Of a stretch of 64,000 nucleotides of DNA, positions 1 to 12,230 are shown in pieces. The stretch's first letter is position 1. Every line of letters begins with the position of its first letter. This DNA comes from Monocercomonoides exilis (taxonomy: Eukaryota; Preaxostyla; Oxymonadida; Polymastigidae). The position numbers and the translations under genes were made by a program. The stretch is taken from contig LSRY02000054.1 in the NCBI GenBank assembly GCA_001643675.2, forward strand, positions 186,001-250,000, in the 5' to 3' direction. The notes beneath the pieces were generated by a model, which saw only the letters and a list, made by a program, of their open reading frames with translations, was not told the DNA's origin and made no database searches.

Positions 1-1118
1 TTGAATAATTCTCTCTTTGTTGCCTTCAGTTCGACAGAATTGAATTTTTTGAATTTAATACCCAGTTTGCATGAGATAACTTCAAAAAAATGTAAGCAGT
101 TCATGCGAAGTTTCTCATTGAACGTGTGCTCGTAAATCTCCTCCAAAGCAACATCAAGAACTCCTCCAAGCATTCGCTCAGCCACGCTCACAGAATTAAA
201 GTTTGCCATTGCATCAAAAATATTAACGCAGGAACTGATAATTCTTTTCATCCCTTTTTTGCTGCTCTGCATAGTCTAACGAGGCAAGCGATAAGTTGTG
301 AATTTTCTTCTTTTTTGTTCACGCAGCAATTCGAAAAAAACGCATCAAGAAAACTGAGCCATCTCATTATTATCCAAACCTCTTTTATTGTTCCGAGTTA
401 TTTTGCATTTTTATTCCAATTAACCTTTCGTATCAACTTCTCCAATTCTTTTCTTGCTTCATTCTTAAAATTCAATTCATTGACGATAATATCTTTCAAA
501 CTTCTGCCATATCTTAACCTATCCACAAGAATAGTCCAAACAGACTGATAAGCAAGTTGAGTTAGATAATGATGCATCTGTTGATATCGAATGATTTCTA
601 TTCTCTCTTCCAAGCATTGTTTTTTTTCAAAAAGCTGAAAAAGAAAGGAAGGAAAATTTCAATCAACGAAAAAGAAAAAAGAGAATTCAAACAACAAATG
701 AGTTCATGCCACTCAAAGCCAACAAAGCCATTTCCACATCTTATTGCATCTCTTCGCTTTTGTCCCTGTTCAAAGCAACGTTCAAAAGATGAGATACACA
801 CACTGTCAGAATCTTGTTTATTTTGCCAACTTTTAGCAAAAGAAAGAATTCACAAAGTTCAATCAGCTTCTTTTCGTCTTTTTCTTTCTTTTTCATGTCT
901 TCATCAATGATCATCTCCTCAAATCTTTCGTAAAACGAAGATTCTTCAACTCCATAAATCTGCGAGAATTTCAATACCTTGTTATATCCAAAGTGTTTCA
1001 ACAGCACGAGTGAGTCATTCATCAAAAGCTTCTTTTCTTCAATCATTTTGTGCATATTGTCAAAATCTTTGATTGTTAAAAGATATTCCAAATCAATTTC
1101 ATCTATTTCATTAAGCAT
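1..1118 (-). pseudogene. Decayed copy 1 of an oxymonad-type gene family (runs off the left edge)
   Basis: Function unknown. The minus-strand frame from 1118 carries family blocks such as LLKHFGYNKVLKF and VEMALLAL. A 58-nt intron at 635-692 (GTTTG...TTTCAG) joins it to a second exon containing LTQLAYQSVWTILVDRL and VNELNF. The same blocks and the same intron position recur at 28506-29995 and 35039-36315, so homology is visible inside the window. Damage: the frame is lost near 330-400, after which the RWL and ALEEIYEHTFNEKLRM-like blocks continue in other frames down to base 1. One in-frame TAA precedes DVEMALLAL; it could be Gln under a UAR=Gln code. The true start may lie upstream of 1118. 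Charged, probably helical protein with no recognised catalytic motif. Confidence 0.65.
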
Positions 1119-2712
1119 TCAAGCCAATTCTTGAACCTTCTTTATTTTTTTTTTTTTGTTCTGCTTTTTTAAAGAATTTCATCAAAAAAATATTTTTCTC
1201 AATTATTTTTTTTTTAAAATAAGAAAACTCATATTGAAAAACGAAAAACTGCAATTATAATAATAAATGAATACCAAAGAATCTTTCGACTAATGAATCT
1301 GTTGCATAATTGTTATGGTTTACAGTCCATATTTAACCATTTTGGTTTCATTGTTAAAAATTGAATTGTCAAGTGGAAATTCATAACATCAAAACACGTT
1401 CAAGTGTACGCAAACTTTTTTATGCTTTCCTCCCATCTGCGTGCAAATCGAGCTCAAATGAAAATAGTTTTAAAATTCTTTCCTTTTGAACTTTCAAAAT
1501 GGGAATGCTTTAGATCTAATTCTAGAATATGGAACGGAATTCTTTCATAATGAAAAATTCAATGATTTGTTCCAGACTTTTTTTGCAATCGCATAATTAC
1601 AAAACTAATATTGGAGTGCAATTTTGAATATTGAAATATTAAAAAGTTGAAAAAATCTTTGAAAGAATTGTGTGGAACAAAATTCATAAAGCAAAAAATT
1701 TCTTCTCAAATGAAGTTATCTGATTCCTTCATTTAAATGTCATTTATTGGTAAATAAGAGAAAGAAAGTTTATGAAAATGGTGAAAATATCTGCTATTGA
1801 ATGAATCTGAGAAGAATTGAGCTCAAAGAATCTTATGCTGTCTTCGAAATGAACACAAAATGCAGAAAAATGCTGAATATAGTTTTGCTGTTCAAAGAGG
1901 GATTTTAAGAAGAGATTGAAAAACAATGCTCTTAGCTAACAGTTTTTATGATTCGAAGATTTAACAATTTAAGAAAGAACGGCCAAGAGAAAAATGAGTT
2001 GTTAAAGAAAAAATTCTATTGTATGAAATGATAAAATAGAAAAAATTACCAAAAAAAATTTTCAAAATGAAAAATAATTGGATGGCATTTCGTGATAAAA
2101 ATATGATAATGTTCAAAAAGAAGAATAGATTTGGTTCATTCATTTATTGTGGAGAACTAAATTGCAATGGAACAAACAAATGAATAATTATGATAAATCA
2201 TTTTAAATTGCAAATAAAAATTACAAATAATTCACTTAATTGACAAAAAACGAGTCTTATAAAAGTTGAACTTGATTTAAAAACAATTCATTCTCATTCA
2301 TTTTTAACAAAATAATTCAAAAAATAAAATAAAATAAAATAAAATAAAATAAAATAAAATAAAATAAAATAAAATAAAATAAAATAAAATAAAATAAAAT
2401 AAAATAAAATAAAATAAAATAAAATAAAATAAAATAAAATAAAATAAAATAAAATAAAATAAAATAAAATAAAATAAAATAAAATAAAATAAAATAAAAT
2501 AAAATAAAATAAAATTTAAATTTCTTTTAAGGTTAAATAGATATAACATTCAAAGATGGAACTTTCCATTGGGATAGCAGCACTTTAATCTTCTGAAGTG
2601 AATATTCAGCTTCGCATGTACAAAAATAATAGATATACATATAAAAAGAAATAGAAATAAAAGAACTTCAACATATTAATACATATTGATTTCATTAAAA
2701 TATTGATTTTCA
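1119..2712. other. AT-rich intergenic stretch
   Basis: No supported gene; only short low-complexity frames. It holds the AAAAT microsatellite at 2321-2514. The first 190 bases beyond the stop of the downstream minus-strand gene are probably its 3' flank. Confidence 0.7.
2321..2514. repeat. (AAAAT)n microsatellite, about 39 units
   Basis: An almost perfect pentanucleotide array seen directly in the sequence. It lies about 200 bp past the 3' end of the 2713-8958 gene. The frame it opens on the minus strand (FILFYFILFY...) is a repeat artefact. Confidence 0.97.
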
Positions 2713-5700
2713 TCAATCCTCAAGATAAGGCTCCTGTGAATCTGAAGGAATATCGATAAGCTTTGCGAGCGTGCCGTAGTCGTTAACAAAATTCAAATAC
2801 CTTGGGTTTTCTCTCTTATTTGCAGTTATTTCAGAAAAGTCTGAATTAATCGAATTTAAAAGGTTTTCATTTTCATTGTATTCTGCAATCCGTCTTTTTT
2901 CCTTCCACTTTTTGCGCACAAAAAGCAACAGGATAATAAATCCGATTCCAACAGTTGGAATAACAGTGGATACAACAATAATCATCACTGTTGATGCGTT
3001 GTCAGCTCTGCCCAGATCCTTTCCATCACTCACACGCAGAGGATAAGTTTCCTGCTCTTTCATCAACGACCGATCATCAAAAAACTTCAAAACTGCAAAC
3101 ACTTCAGCCCCATTTGAACGTTCCACAACGTCCCGAGAGAAAAATGCAGATATTGCATTTTCGCTGCTGCTGCTCAAATTTTCCGTCACTGCAATTTCTG
3201 TTAGCTCAGTGAGCACTTTCCCTCCACTTGTTTTATTTGCCAAAATACGCATCATCAAATAACAGTTGAAAAGATACTTCCCTGTCAGCTGAACTTCGCA
3301 TCCTTCTCCAACAATCATCTTTGAAACATTTTCAGGAAGAGGTGTAAACAGACAAGACATCAGATCATTAGGAAACCCAGTAAGCGAGCAATTGTTGTTT
3401 TCAATCCAAAAGTTATCAGGTAATTCTTCGTAAGTTTCTTCAAAGATTCTTCTTTTTTCGCTTTTGGCAGAATGCTTAGAATAGATCGAGCTTCCAGCAT
3501 CATTAACAAGTTCAATAACACCTTTTCCTTCTTTCTTTGTTTCATCGCTTCTGCATATGATGTTGTGAGCAACACTCGGAAATCCATCTAATTCAATAGA
3601 ATTCCCTTTCATTGATGCAACGTCAATCGATAAATAGCTGTTTTTGGAGTCAATGGCACCAACAAGCTTTGTTCTGAATGTTGTATTTTGCATATCCACC
3701 GAGGAATTAACAAAACTCACAAAGGAGCTGTCCCACATACAGATAGCATTTTCTGTATTTTTCTGTTTATCGTTTGCCGAAGATGCCAAATCTACATAAA
3801 AAAAGCAGCAATCCTGAATGTGAACAGCGCTGCATCCACTCGCTGCCAAAAAGAAACCCTTTCCTGCTGAACGAGAACTGAGGGAGATGTTAGTTCTAAT
3901 CAACTGCAGAGAAATATTAACTGGAATTGAAGAGTTTCTAATGCACGTTGAAATGCGAGAAGGCAAAGAAGAGAGAGAAATATTATGTTGAAATGAAGGA
4001 ATATCTGAAGGAATAGAAGAAAGTGAAGAAGAAGAAGAAGAATGTTCGAATGTATGCTGATTTTCATTATTTTCAATGAAATTTTGTTCCTTAATTGAAA
4101 ACACGATCAAAGATTTCTGATCGCTCACCTTAATTTCCTTGAAGCAGCAATCTTTCAGCTCAACTCTCACTTTGCTTTTTTCGTCAATCCCTGAGCAGTC
4201 AATGAAAAATGAGCCTCTATAAAACAGGACCTTGCTCAGGCTCAATAAGACGCATAGAAGAGTTCCTGTTTCAATTTTGAGAAAAGTTGGACTGGTTGTC
4301 TCCTGTTTCGCAGAGGAGATTGCACATCTTTCTATTTCAAATGCACTTTCATCGTTGATTAAAAAGAGACAGCTCACGGGCAAGTCAGCATTGATCTTCA
4401 CATTCGTGTTATTCATTTTGCAATTTCCTTTAATCGCTACATGGTAATCTGTTGTTCTACTACCTTCCCTCAGCTTTGCTTGCTGCTTTATTCCCTCCTC
4501 TCTATTCACTTCATTCCAGATGCTTTCAAGCTTCAGTCCAGCACCTTCCGTATCACCTTCAATAATAATTGATATCCACGTAACAGAATTGATAAGATAA
4601 ACTTCGCCAATAATGTGCAGAGAAGGCTGCTCTTCTTCTTTTTCAAGACTTCGAATACGTCTTTCGAAATATGAATTGTTTCCTGAGGAATCATGTGCTT
4701 CTTGTGTTGTCGATGGTGATGAAGAAAAAGTGGATAAATGCGTCATTGCATAATTCACTGTGCGGCATGGATCGTCTTTGCTTCCACAGAAAAAGATGTC
4801 CCAACCTCCTTTATCCTTTGAATATTCATCGTTCATACACCGCAAAGAAGTGCAAGATAAGCATGAAGCAGAGGAAGATAAAAGCTCACTTCTGAATTTC
4901 TTCGTCGAGTCTTCCATTCCGCTAACGTAAATGACAGAATTTCTGTATGTGATGAATTCCAGATAATCAACAACTTTGCCTTCTTTTTCGCTTTCTGCTC
5001 CGATAGAGTTTTTCTCGTTCCAAAGTGAATGGTTGAAATTTACGCCAAATTTCTGCGATTCTCCTTTATCTGAGATGCTCGGACATCTGATGAAGATGTC
5101 GCGCCCGATATTCGCCTTGTTCTGAAACAAAGCAACTTCCTGAAACACAAAAGGAAACGTCTGCGAATGAAATGCCAAATATACTGCTCCTCCTTTTGTT
5201 TGATCAAAATAAATATTCGTATCGAGACTGTTATGGCTGAATGTGCAGTTTGTAAAATAAAGCTCACAATTCTCTTCTTCTTCAGCAGCAGCTTCTGAAG
5301 AAACTATTCCTTCTTGATTTTTCTCGCTCCAATAAATACATCCTCCAAAAGGCTCATAATCCTCAGGGCACATAAACCAAGATAATGATGAGTTGTTTAT
5401 TTCCAGCTTAAGCTTTGCGCTTTCCCTACTTCGAAGAAAACGTCCAACCAAATTATTCTCACCTGCACTTTTATAGTATTCTTCTGATTCAGTCAAGGAA
5501 CGCATTTTGTTGCTCGAGAAATTCGATATCAAGATATTTTGAAGATGCTTCTCTTTCATCTTTTTCACCTCGCAGCACTTTATATTTGAAACAAAAATCA
5601 CATCATGCCAAAACCTCAGGTTATCAAATGAAACGTCTTTCAACTTCAATGAATCAGCTTCAAATGCAAGGTCAAAAAAAGTTCCAGTGATCGAAGTATT

Positions 5701-8700
5701 TTCCCCTTTGATACTCAGGTTATTAAAAGATATTCCTCCTCCTTCAATGTTAAAGATCGTGTAATTAATAGACTGCTCTTTAATCATTGAAGAGAAAGAA
5801 ATAATAACATCCTTCCATATTGAGAAACCTCTGATGAAAGTTATTGCGTTCTTTGTCCTACTTGTCATCGCTCGCAGTACAAAATTTATGCCAATAACTG
5901 TAACACTGTCACTTATTAATACAATATCCGTCCAGCTGTCGCTGTATTTAATGTTAACCTCAATTTTCCCCATCATCCCCGTTTCTCTTGACGAACAAAT
6001 TTGAGCCTTCTCCAATGACACAGGAAGTGTTAGATACACAAGATCAATAATTATCAGCTTGCGAGGTTCACAAAGATGAGTCCAACCATACGTTAAAGAA
6101 CGACAAGGTAATTCTTGTGTTCCACAGCGAGTGAAATCCGTTCCAAGCGAAGAAGAAACAAATATTGTGGAATGTTCGTAAGTTGTTAGCAATTCTGCAA
6201 TGCTAATTCCAAACATATAATTTAAACTATCGAAGCAGCCAATTTCCATCCCGTCAATTTCTTTATCAACAAAGCTAAAAATCCCTTGAATGTTAATATC
6301 AAGAAGAGAATATGAATAAAATCTCATATCGCGATATTTTTCGGCAGAATTATTAAAAAATGATAATTGGTCCAAAATTAATGATGCTTCTTTCACTATG
6401 TTTATTGACAATGCGCCTCCGTTGTTTGTCGCTGAACATGACTGAAACGAGCTATTTGTAATTGCTAAGCATGTTCCTTCATATAATGAACAGCCAATAA
6501 ATCCTCCACAGATTGAGTTAGTTGTTATTAAGTCTGCGGTAATATTTCGAATTGAAACAAAATTTCCTTGAAAAAATGCTCCATTAAATAAAATCGGAGA
6601 ATTAATATTTGAACTGATATTTTTAAAAGCACAGTCAACTATCGTAAGATTCAGGATATTCCACACAAAAATTATTGATCGTATTTCATCAGTTGGTGCA
6701 TCAGAAAAAGTTGTTTCAACAATTGTTAGATATGCAAAATTATCCAACATAAAGAAACAAAAATGTTCAGCTTGATTCGAGATTAATGGCTTTCCAGTTG
6801 AAACTAATTTCCTTTGAAGATCGAATGATTGTTCGCTTATGCTGGAACATCTAAAAATCACATGATCCACAATAATTGAAGAAGGTGTTAAATAATCAGC
6901 TGTACCTACAATACTTGAATATGGATATAATTTCATTTTTGGATAAATAACAGCCAGATTTCGCATTGTAAACGTGCTATCTCCAATATCTAAAACAGAA
7001 AAAATTTTTTCATCAAAATTCTGAATATCAATTTCAATCGCTCCTCCACCATTTCCATCAATCTCTAATTCCATCTCCTTTATAGAACAACTGCTTCTAA
7101 CAAACGATTTTGCATTTGAATGAATAACGCATTTTAAATTTTCATTGGACGAAGAATGACTTAACACTTGGGAAAGCGTCTGGCACTGCTGATGTTCCGA
7201 AGAACCGCAAGCAACACTAAAAGGAGCAGTGGAATCCAATTCTATAATTCGTCGAGCAACTTCTAGTGACTTTGACAGAAAAAAAATTTCATCAGGTTTG
7301 CTCCGTTTCATCTGAACGACTGCTCCTTCTTTCAGCTCGGACGTTTTGCACAGAGAAAAGAGCTTGAGTCCATCATCATAATCAGCTTCACTCGCAACAA
7401 AAGCATCATGCCCATATTTATCTGCCGTATTTACAGCGAAATAGCTCATATATATGCAATAAAAATCTTGGTTTCGCAATCGTCTATCACAGCTCAAAAA
7501 TACTGCATTTGCTACAACCACGTAAATTGCTCCTCCATAATTAGCCTTGCAGCCGGAAAAATCACACTCATAGATAAGAGCCCGTTCTTCAACATCCTTA
7601 AGATAAAGTCCGCCTCCGCTTCCTTGTGAATAACATCTCAAAAAGGTACATTGTATGAGCACTGGCTCGACTTCTTTGAAGAATTCGTCTGGATCGGAAT
7701 TCCACTTTGTTTGCATTTTTAAGCAGTTGCCTTCAAATGGAAAGTTGTTTCTTTCACGAATTTGTGAGTAATTATTTTGATGCCATATTGTGTGATTTCC
7801 GCAAAAGTCAGTTTTTCTTTGAGGTATCTGTGATAATTTGCGCTCGAATACGACACATGCATCAGCATTCGAACTGCAATCGAAAAACAGGCATTTCCTG
7901 ATTGCTGGAGAACGAATGCTGATCACATGAACAGCTCCAGCAGTTGTTTCAACATTTTTATTTTCATTTTCACCGTTTATATCTTGGAAAGAAGAGTTTT
8001 CTATGGTTACAGCCACATTTCCAGTCACAAAGATAGCTCCTCCTGATCCGATATAGCTTGCGCAATCTTGAAAATTACAATTTTTTACAGTAAGAGTTAA
8101 AACGGTCTGATCTTGTGTTCTTGCAAAGATGCATTGTCCAAATTCATCGCCTTTAATTCCCTTCCAAGTGCATGAGTCAAACGTAAATTCCTTATCAACT
8201 GAAGGATCTAGGACAACTCTTTCGAGTGTTTCATTTGAATAACGCTTGTTTACCCACCGCGTGCATGAAACGTGTGTTGAGTTAAAATCAATCAATGAAT
8301 GAACGTCAAAAGAGATTGAAGGGATTAGCACGCCATCATACACTCCGTACACATGATTGAAAGCAGAATTTGAAATTGTTATAGAGCAAGAGTTCGGCTT
8401 TTGTTCTTGTATGCTCGCATTTTGCGTTGCACTGATATTGAAAAAAGCAGAATCATGAAACTCCAATGTTGAGTCAATTACAGATGAAGCAAAAAATGTG
8501 GTCGATATTAAAACAGATGAAAATGATGAAGATGACACAGTAACTAAAACAGAAGGATTCCAAATAGGAGAATCACTTTTCATGAATACAAACGAATTCA
8601 TTTCCATGGAATCTATCTGTGATAAAAGTGAGATGTTTTTGAGCTGTAAAAGGCTTCCTGTTTTGGCAAATGAGCTGCCTAATTGTTGTTCTCTCGAAAA

Positions 8701-8958
8701 AACAATGCAACTAACAACAGAAACATTCGAAAAGCCATCTTGCAAAATCGTAGCATCATCGCAGCTTGAAATAATACACTCTTTTTGGATCAATATTGTC
8801 GAGTTTGCGATTCTCATTTTCGTTAGAAAACAGCTCATTTCGCAAAATACTAATTTAGTCCAATCTCCAATCAATTTACCTTCAGCAAGCGCACCATTGC
8901 ATTTTATCTGACCCATATATAATTCAAATTTTCTGTTATCGCCTAAACCAATTGCCAT
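2713..8958 (-). CDS. Giant beta-helix surface protein with single C-terminal membrane anchor (2081 aa)
   Basis: Probable cell-surface type I membrane protein. The ectodomain consists of short beta-helix-like turns (GGAIFVTG, GGGLYLKD, GGAIYVV, GGALSI, GGCIYW, GGAVYLAF; many N-x-S/T sites) of the Pmp/pectin-lyase style. About four spacer modules occur, each with a Cys-containing pattern near IFVSS..CG..PCRSL (for example FRCGTQ-like followed by LPCRSLTYG, and FFCGSKDDPCRTVNYA). One hydrophobic helix near residues 1990-2010 (MIIVVSTVIPTVGIGFIILL) is followed by KKWKEKRR and a tail of about 65 residues without a kinase domain. Stop is TGA TGA. There are no internal TAA/TAG codons. No signal peptide is visible at the chosen ATG and an in-frame TGA lies 24 bases upstream, so an unrecognised upstream exon is likely. 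Specific ligand or function unknown. Confidence 0.85.
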   Translation of the reverse strand: MAIGLGDNRKFELYMGQIKCNGALAEGKLIGDWTKLVFCEMSCFLTKMRIANSTILIQKECIISSCDDATILQDGFSNVSVVSCIVFSREQQLGSSFAKTGSLLQLKNISLLSQIDSMEMNSFVFMKSDSPIWNPSVLVTVSSSSFSSVLISTTFFASSVIDSTLEFHDSAFFNISATQNASIQEQKPNSCSITISNSAFNHVYGVYDGVLIPSISFDVHSLIDFNSTHVSCTRWVNKRYSNETLERVVLDPSVDKEFTFDSCTWKGIKGDEFGQCIFARTQDQTVLTLTVKNCNFQDCASYIGSGGAIFVTGNVAVTIENSSFQDINGENENKNVETTAGAVHVISIRSPAIRKCLFFDCSSNADACVVFERKLSQIPQRKTDFCGNHTIWHQNNYSQIRERNNFPFEGNCLKMQTKWNSDPDEFFKEVEPVLIQCTFLRCYSQGSGGGLYLKDVEERALIYECDFSGCKANYGGAIYVVVANAVFLSCDRRLRNQDFYCIYMSYFAVNTADKYGHDAFVASEADYDDGLKLFSLCKTSELKEGAVVQMKRSKPDEIFFLSKSLEVARRIIELDSTAPFSVACGSSEHQQCQTLSQVLSHSSSNENLKCVIHSNAKSFVRSSCSIKEMELEIDGNGGGAIEIDIQNFDEKIFSVLDIGDSTFTMRNLAVIYPKMKLYPYSSIVGTADYLTPSSIIVDHVIFRCSSISEQSFDLQRKLVSTGKPLISNQAEHFCFFMLDNFAYLTIVETTFSDAPTDEIRSIIFVWNILNLTIVDCAFKNISSNINSPILFNGAFFQGNFVSIRNITADLITTNSICGGFIGCSLYEGTCLAITNSSFQSCSATNNGGALSINIVKEASLILDQLSFFNNSAEKYRDMRFYSYSLLDINIQGIFSFVDKEIDGMEIGCFDSLNYMFGISIAELLTTYEHSTIFVSSSLGTDFTRCGTQELPCRSLTYGWTHLCEPRKLIIIDLVYLTLPVSLEKAQICSSRETGMMGKIEVNIKYSDSWTDIVLISDSVTVIGINFVLRAMTSRTKNAITFIRGFSIWKDVIISFSSMIKEQSINYTIFNIEGGGISFNNLSIKGENTSITGTFFDLAFEADSLKLKDVSFDNLRFWHDVIFVSNIKCCEVKKMKEKHLQNILISNFSSNKMRSLTESEEYYKSAGENNLVGRFLRSRESAKLKLEINNSSLSWFMCPEDYEPFGGCIYWSEKNQEGIVSSEAAAEEEENCELYFTNCTFSHNSLDTNIYFDQTKGGAVYLAFHSQTFPFVFQEVALFQNKANIGRDIFIRCPSISDKGESQKFGVNFNHSLWNEKNSIGAESEKEGKVVDYLEFITYRNSVIYVSGMEDSTKKFRSELLSSSASCLSCTSLRCMNDEYSKDKGGWDIFFCGSKDDPCRTVNYAMTHLSTFSSSPSTTQEAHDSSGNNSYFERRIRSLEKEEEQPSLHIIGEVYLINSVTWISIIIEGDTEGAGLKLESIWNEVNREEGIKQQAKLREGSRTTDYHVAIKGNCKMNNTNVKINADLPVSCLFLINDESAFEIERCAISSAKQETTSPTFLKIETGTLLCVLLSLSKVLFYRGSFFIDCSGIDEKSKVRVELKDCCFKEIKVSDQKSLIVFSIKEQNFIENNENQHTFEHSSSSSSLSSIPSDIPSFQHNISLSSLPSRISTCIRNSSIPVNISLQLIRTNISLSSRSAGKGFFLAASGCSAVHIQDCCFFYVDLASSANDKQKNTENAICMWDSSFVSFVNSSVDMQNTTFRTKLVGAIDSKNSYLSIDVASMKGNSIELDGFPSVAHNIICRSDETKKEGKGVIELVNDAGSSIYSKHSAKSEKRRIFEETYEELPDNFWIENNNCSLTGFPNDLMSCLFTPLPENVSKMIVGEGCEVQLTGKYLFNCYLMMRILANKTSGGKVLTELTEIAVTENLSSSSENAISAFFSRDVVERSNGAEVFAVLKFFDDRSLMKEQETYPLRVSDGKDLGRADNASTVMIIVVSTVIPTVGIGFIILLLFVRKKWKEKRRIAEYNENENLLNSINSDFSEITANKRENPRYLNFVNDYGTLAKLIDIPSDSQEPYLED

Positions 8959-9974
8959 AGCATATTTCTTAATGTTAAATCATATAAAACAAACTATCAA
9001 TCCAAATATCCGATTCATATTCAACTTGAGTGCAAGCAGCATGTTGAAATAACATCACTTCAATTACGCATTTGGTGTACAGGATAAAACCAAGCATTTA
9101 GCTGACATTTAAAAGAAGGGCACTCTTTTTAATATTATTTGATAATTATAATGTTTTAATGGGTGTATGAATAATAACGAAATCTCTTTTTCTAAATTCT
9201 TTCTAAAGTCTGTATATGAAAGAATATACTAAAAATAAATTTGATTTCAGTATTGAAAAATAAAGATACAACTAATTTCAAAAACTTTGTTGAAAAGTTT
9301 TATTATTATCTTTGCCCAAATAGGAATGAAATCGATTTTAATTCATTCCCTACAAAAAATTGTTCAATTTAATATTCAACATGTTTCACATTTCACATTG
9401 GTTTTTGCCGATTTTTAAAAGCCAACAAGAAGAATAATTCTAAAATTGTTATTTTCATGAAATCATCATTTTTTCGAAGAATAGATTATTTAACTGCAAC
9501 ATTCGTTGACAACAATATTTGAGTCGCAATATTCGGCTCTTCAAAATTATATGTCTGAGTAAAAAATGAAATTAATAATTTTGAGTGAAGTGTTTTCACA
9601 AAAATTAATTATCTATCGAATAAGTTTCAATCTTAATCAAATTTCTTGCTTGCAATTTTGACATTTCGAAAAACTTCGAAGTTTCAAAAAGAAAACAAAA
9701 ATCAATAAAAATCAAAGAACATTTTTGTTGTTGAAATGCTGTATGTAACATAATATTTCTGACATTTTCTTTGAAAAATTGTGCACTTTTTATTTGCTTT
9801 TATTGAACAAAATATATCAGCAAAATGGGTTCATTTTTTGAAATATTTGTGAGATTTTAAAACATGGGTTATTATATTTGAATTCAAATAATTTCATTCA
9901 TTATTATCTGTTCGAAAATTTCCCGCGAATATAAAAAAAAGAACACTGAAAAGAATGAAGGCATATTTTGTACA

Positions 9975-10233
9975 TGGGTAATTCTTTTTGAAATCATAAC
10001 ATTTTACGGAGTGCTATTTTTATAAAAGATTGTTTTCCATTGTGTAAAGATTTTTTATTCAAGTGCTAAATTCATCAGAACTGTTTCAAAAATAAATGTT
10101 ATAGCTGAATTGAAAACGATGGGCTTTTGAAAAATGCATATTCTTTTATCTATGTTCATTTGTTCATATCCAAGAGAGCCTTTTCGGATCGAAAATTTAA
10201 AATGGAAAAATATGATTTAAAAATAAACACCCA
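9975..10233. mobile_element. MITE, family I (259 bp), copy A
   Basis: The left end reads TGGGTAATTCTTTTTGAAAT and the reverse complement of the right end reads TGGGTGTTTATTTTTAAAT. A CA dinucleotide flanks both ends (9973-9974, 10234-10235), where other copies have TA. Three more copies of near-identical length occur at 31223, 32705 and 54751. No coding capacity. The inner motif CGGAGTG is shared with the 54751 copy. Confidence 0.7.
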
Positions 10234-10555
10234 CATCTTCATTTTTCATTCAGTTATAGCATTGGTTTCTGCAACATGTGTGATGAATTTGGCATTTGAG
10301 AACAAAATGTTTTTCCGTTGACAAACAACCTTTGAAAAATCAAAATCTGAAAAAAAAGTTATGATTCCAAAAATAATAGTTTCTTCATGTTATTATGTCT
10401 TTTAAACTAGTTTACTGATTTGATAATCTAATATATCTTAAAATCTGAGCCTGTTTAATGAAGAAATGAATGAAACAAAAATTTATCGCTTTGTGGGGGG
10501 AAAAGCTCAAAAGAACAAATTTACCATCATATCTCCACAAAGAATTTTGTTATTT

Positions 10556-10558
<3 letters not shown>

Positions 10559-10594
<36 letters not shown>
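10559..10594. repeat. Poly-T tract of 36 bases
   Basis: Uninterrupted T run seen directly. It may mark an old retroposed poly-A tail on the minus strand or simple slippage; nothing adjacent decides. Confidence 0.9.
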
Positions 10595-10595
<1 letters not shown>

Positions 10596-12230
10596 AATAA
10601 TTTTTATCAAACAGTTGTCCACTTTTTTCGTTTTTCAATTTTTGTGTATTCATTGGACATTCTTTTCTAAATTTTGAAAATAATATTGTTTCTGTTCTTT
10701 GTTGATTATTGAATCACACATTTGGTTTTCAAGATCAATGTTTCATTTCTAACATTTCAATGAGTCAAATCTTTAACAATAAATACAACTGAATACAAAA
10801 TAATTCTCGAAAGAAACACGAATTCGATACAATTCCACATGTCATCCGATTGAATATTTTCGAAATATTTCTAAAAGTTAATTTTTTAAATTTTGCATTT
10901 CTGTCAAATAATTATTATTATGAACAAAAATCTTCAATAAATGAAAATGGTTGAAACGAAATTTCAAGATTGTCAAAATTTCAATTAAATCGCTTCATTC
11001 TCATCATTTGATTTTTGTTCTCTCTTTTATATTTAACATATTTTTTCCAACGATGCTGATAGATTTATTTCACTCCTTTGCAATTTCTTCTCTCAAAAAA
11101 TCAAAAATAGTCACAAACATTAAAAATTCAAAAAAAAAATCTTCTTGGGATAAATCAGTATTTCATAACAAGCATAAAATGAGAAATCATCGTTTCACAG
11201 AAAAAAGTCGAATCTCAAATTTGGAATTTTTGAAAATAAACATGGAACGTTTGAAATTAGAATAATCCCTTAAAAAAGAAAAAGAAGGACATCATGAGTC
11301 AAATGTTGGAAGAGAAATAGTCACACATATATGTTTAATACAAAGTATATAAAATTGAATTAATCACTTGTTAAATCTCATTTTTTCTTTCATTCAACCA
11401 TAATAGATGATTTGACAACTGTAAATTCTTCGTCAAACCTTATTTTTGGAGCGGCATTGAAAAAAAAGGTCATAAATTATTTAACTCTCTATTTGTGATG
11501 GAGTTGCAGAAGCATAAAGATTGGAAGTGAGGTTTTATTTCAAAGGAAGGAAAATCTTCAAATCATAATTCAACCAACGCAGCTCAACAACGCGAACAAA
11601 CAACATCGGAAGAATAACAAAACATCCAACACATAGTTCAATGACAGTCCCTCTTTTATTTGCCAGAACCAAATTGTTGTTGACAATGGAGGAGATATCA
11701 ATTTCTTCCACAAAACACAGCAATTTTCAGATAACTGACAAGGGTGCACTTGAAGGCTCCACCATTTTTTGTGCAACATGCCCTTGATAGTTTATGCATT
11801 TATTTGCCTTGCTAGGGGAAACCAAAAGAATAATGCTGATTTCAACAGTTTTCACATAAATAACATTCAGTTCTATCAAAGCCTTCATTCTTCGTTGAAC
11901 ATGCTGCCATTTTCATTGTAATCTTTTTGAATTTGCTTAAAATGTATTGGTTGCTTTTTATTGAAAAATGAAGTTTGGAACAGTCGTTGGACATCAACCA
12001 CTCTGCATTTGTTGTGAGGTTTGAATTTTTTATACATTTGTTCTGTGCCATTCGCTTTCACATTATCTTTTCCTTTTTAGGTATTTCAACAAGATGCATT
12101 TTGGAGACATTCCAGATTTTTATTCAAAGGCATGCAATTGATCAGAAAAGGCTGTGATGTTGAACGATTGTGCATTGGAAGGCTTTGCATGAGTAGAAAT
12201 GACAACGTTATTGGAAGAATTGAAAGCGAG

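Larger units (their letters stand above)
8959..12230. other. Gene-poor AT-rich spacer between two divergent beta-helix genes
   Basis: No confident gene. It contains a MITE (9975-10233), a stray partial MITE end near 10348-10378 and a poly-T tract (10559-10594). A fragment at about 11560-11740 on the plus strand reads like beta-helix debris (for example IVVDNGGDINFFHKTQ) but is too short to call. The 5' regulatory regions of both flanking genes must lie here; no motif is evident. Confidence 0.6.

Noticed and set aside
2304-2549. FILFY-repeat protein on the minus strand
   Set aside because: Pure translation of the AAAAT microsatellite.
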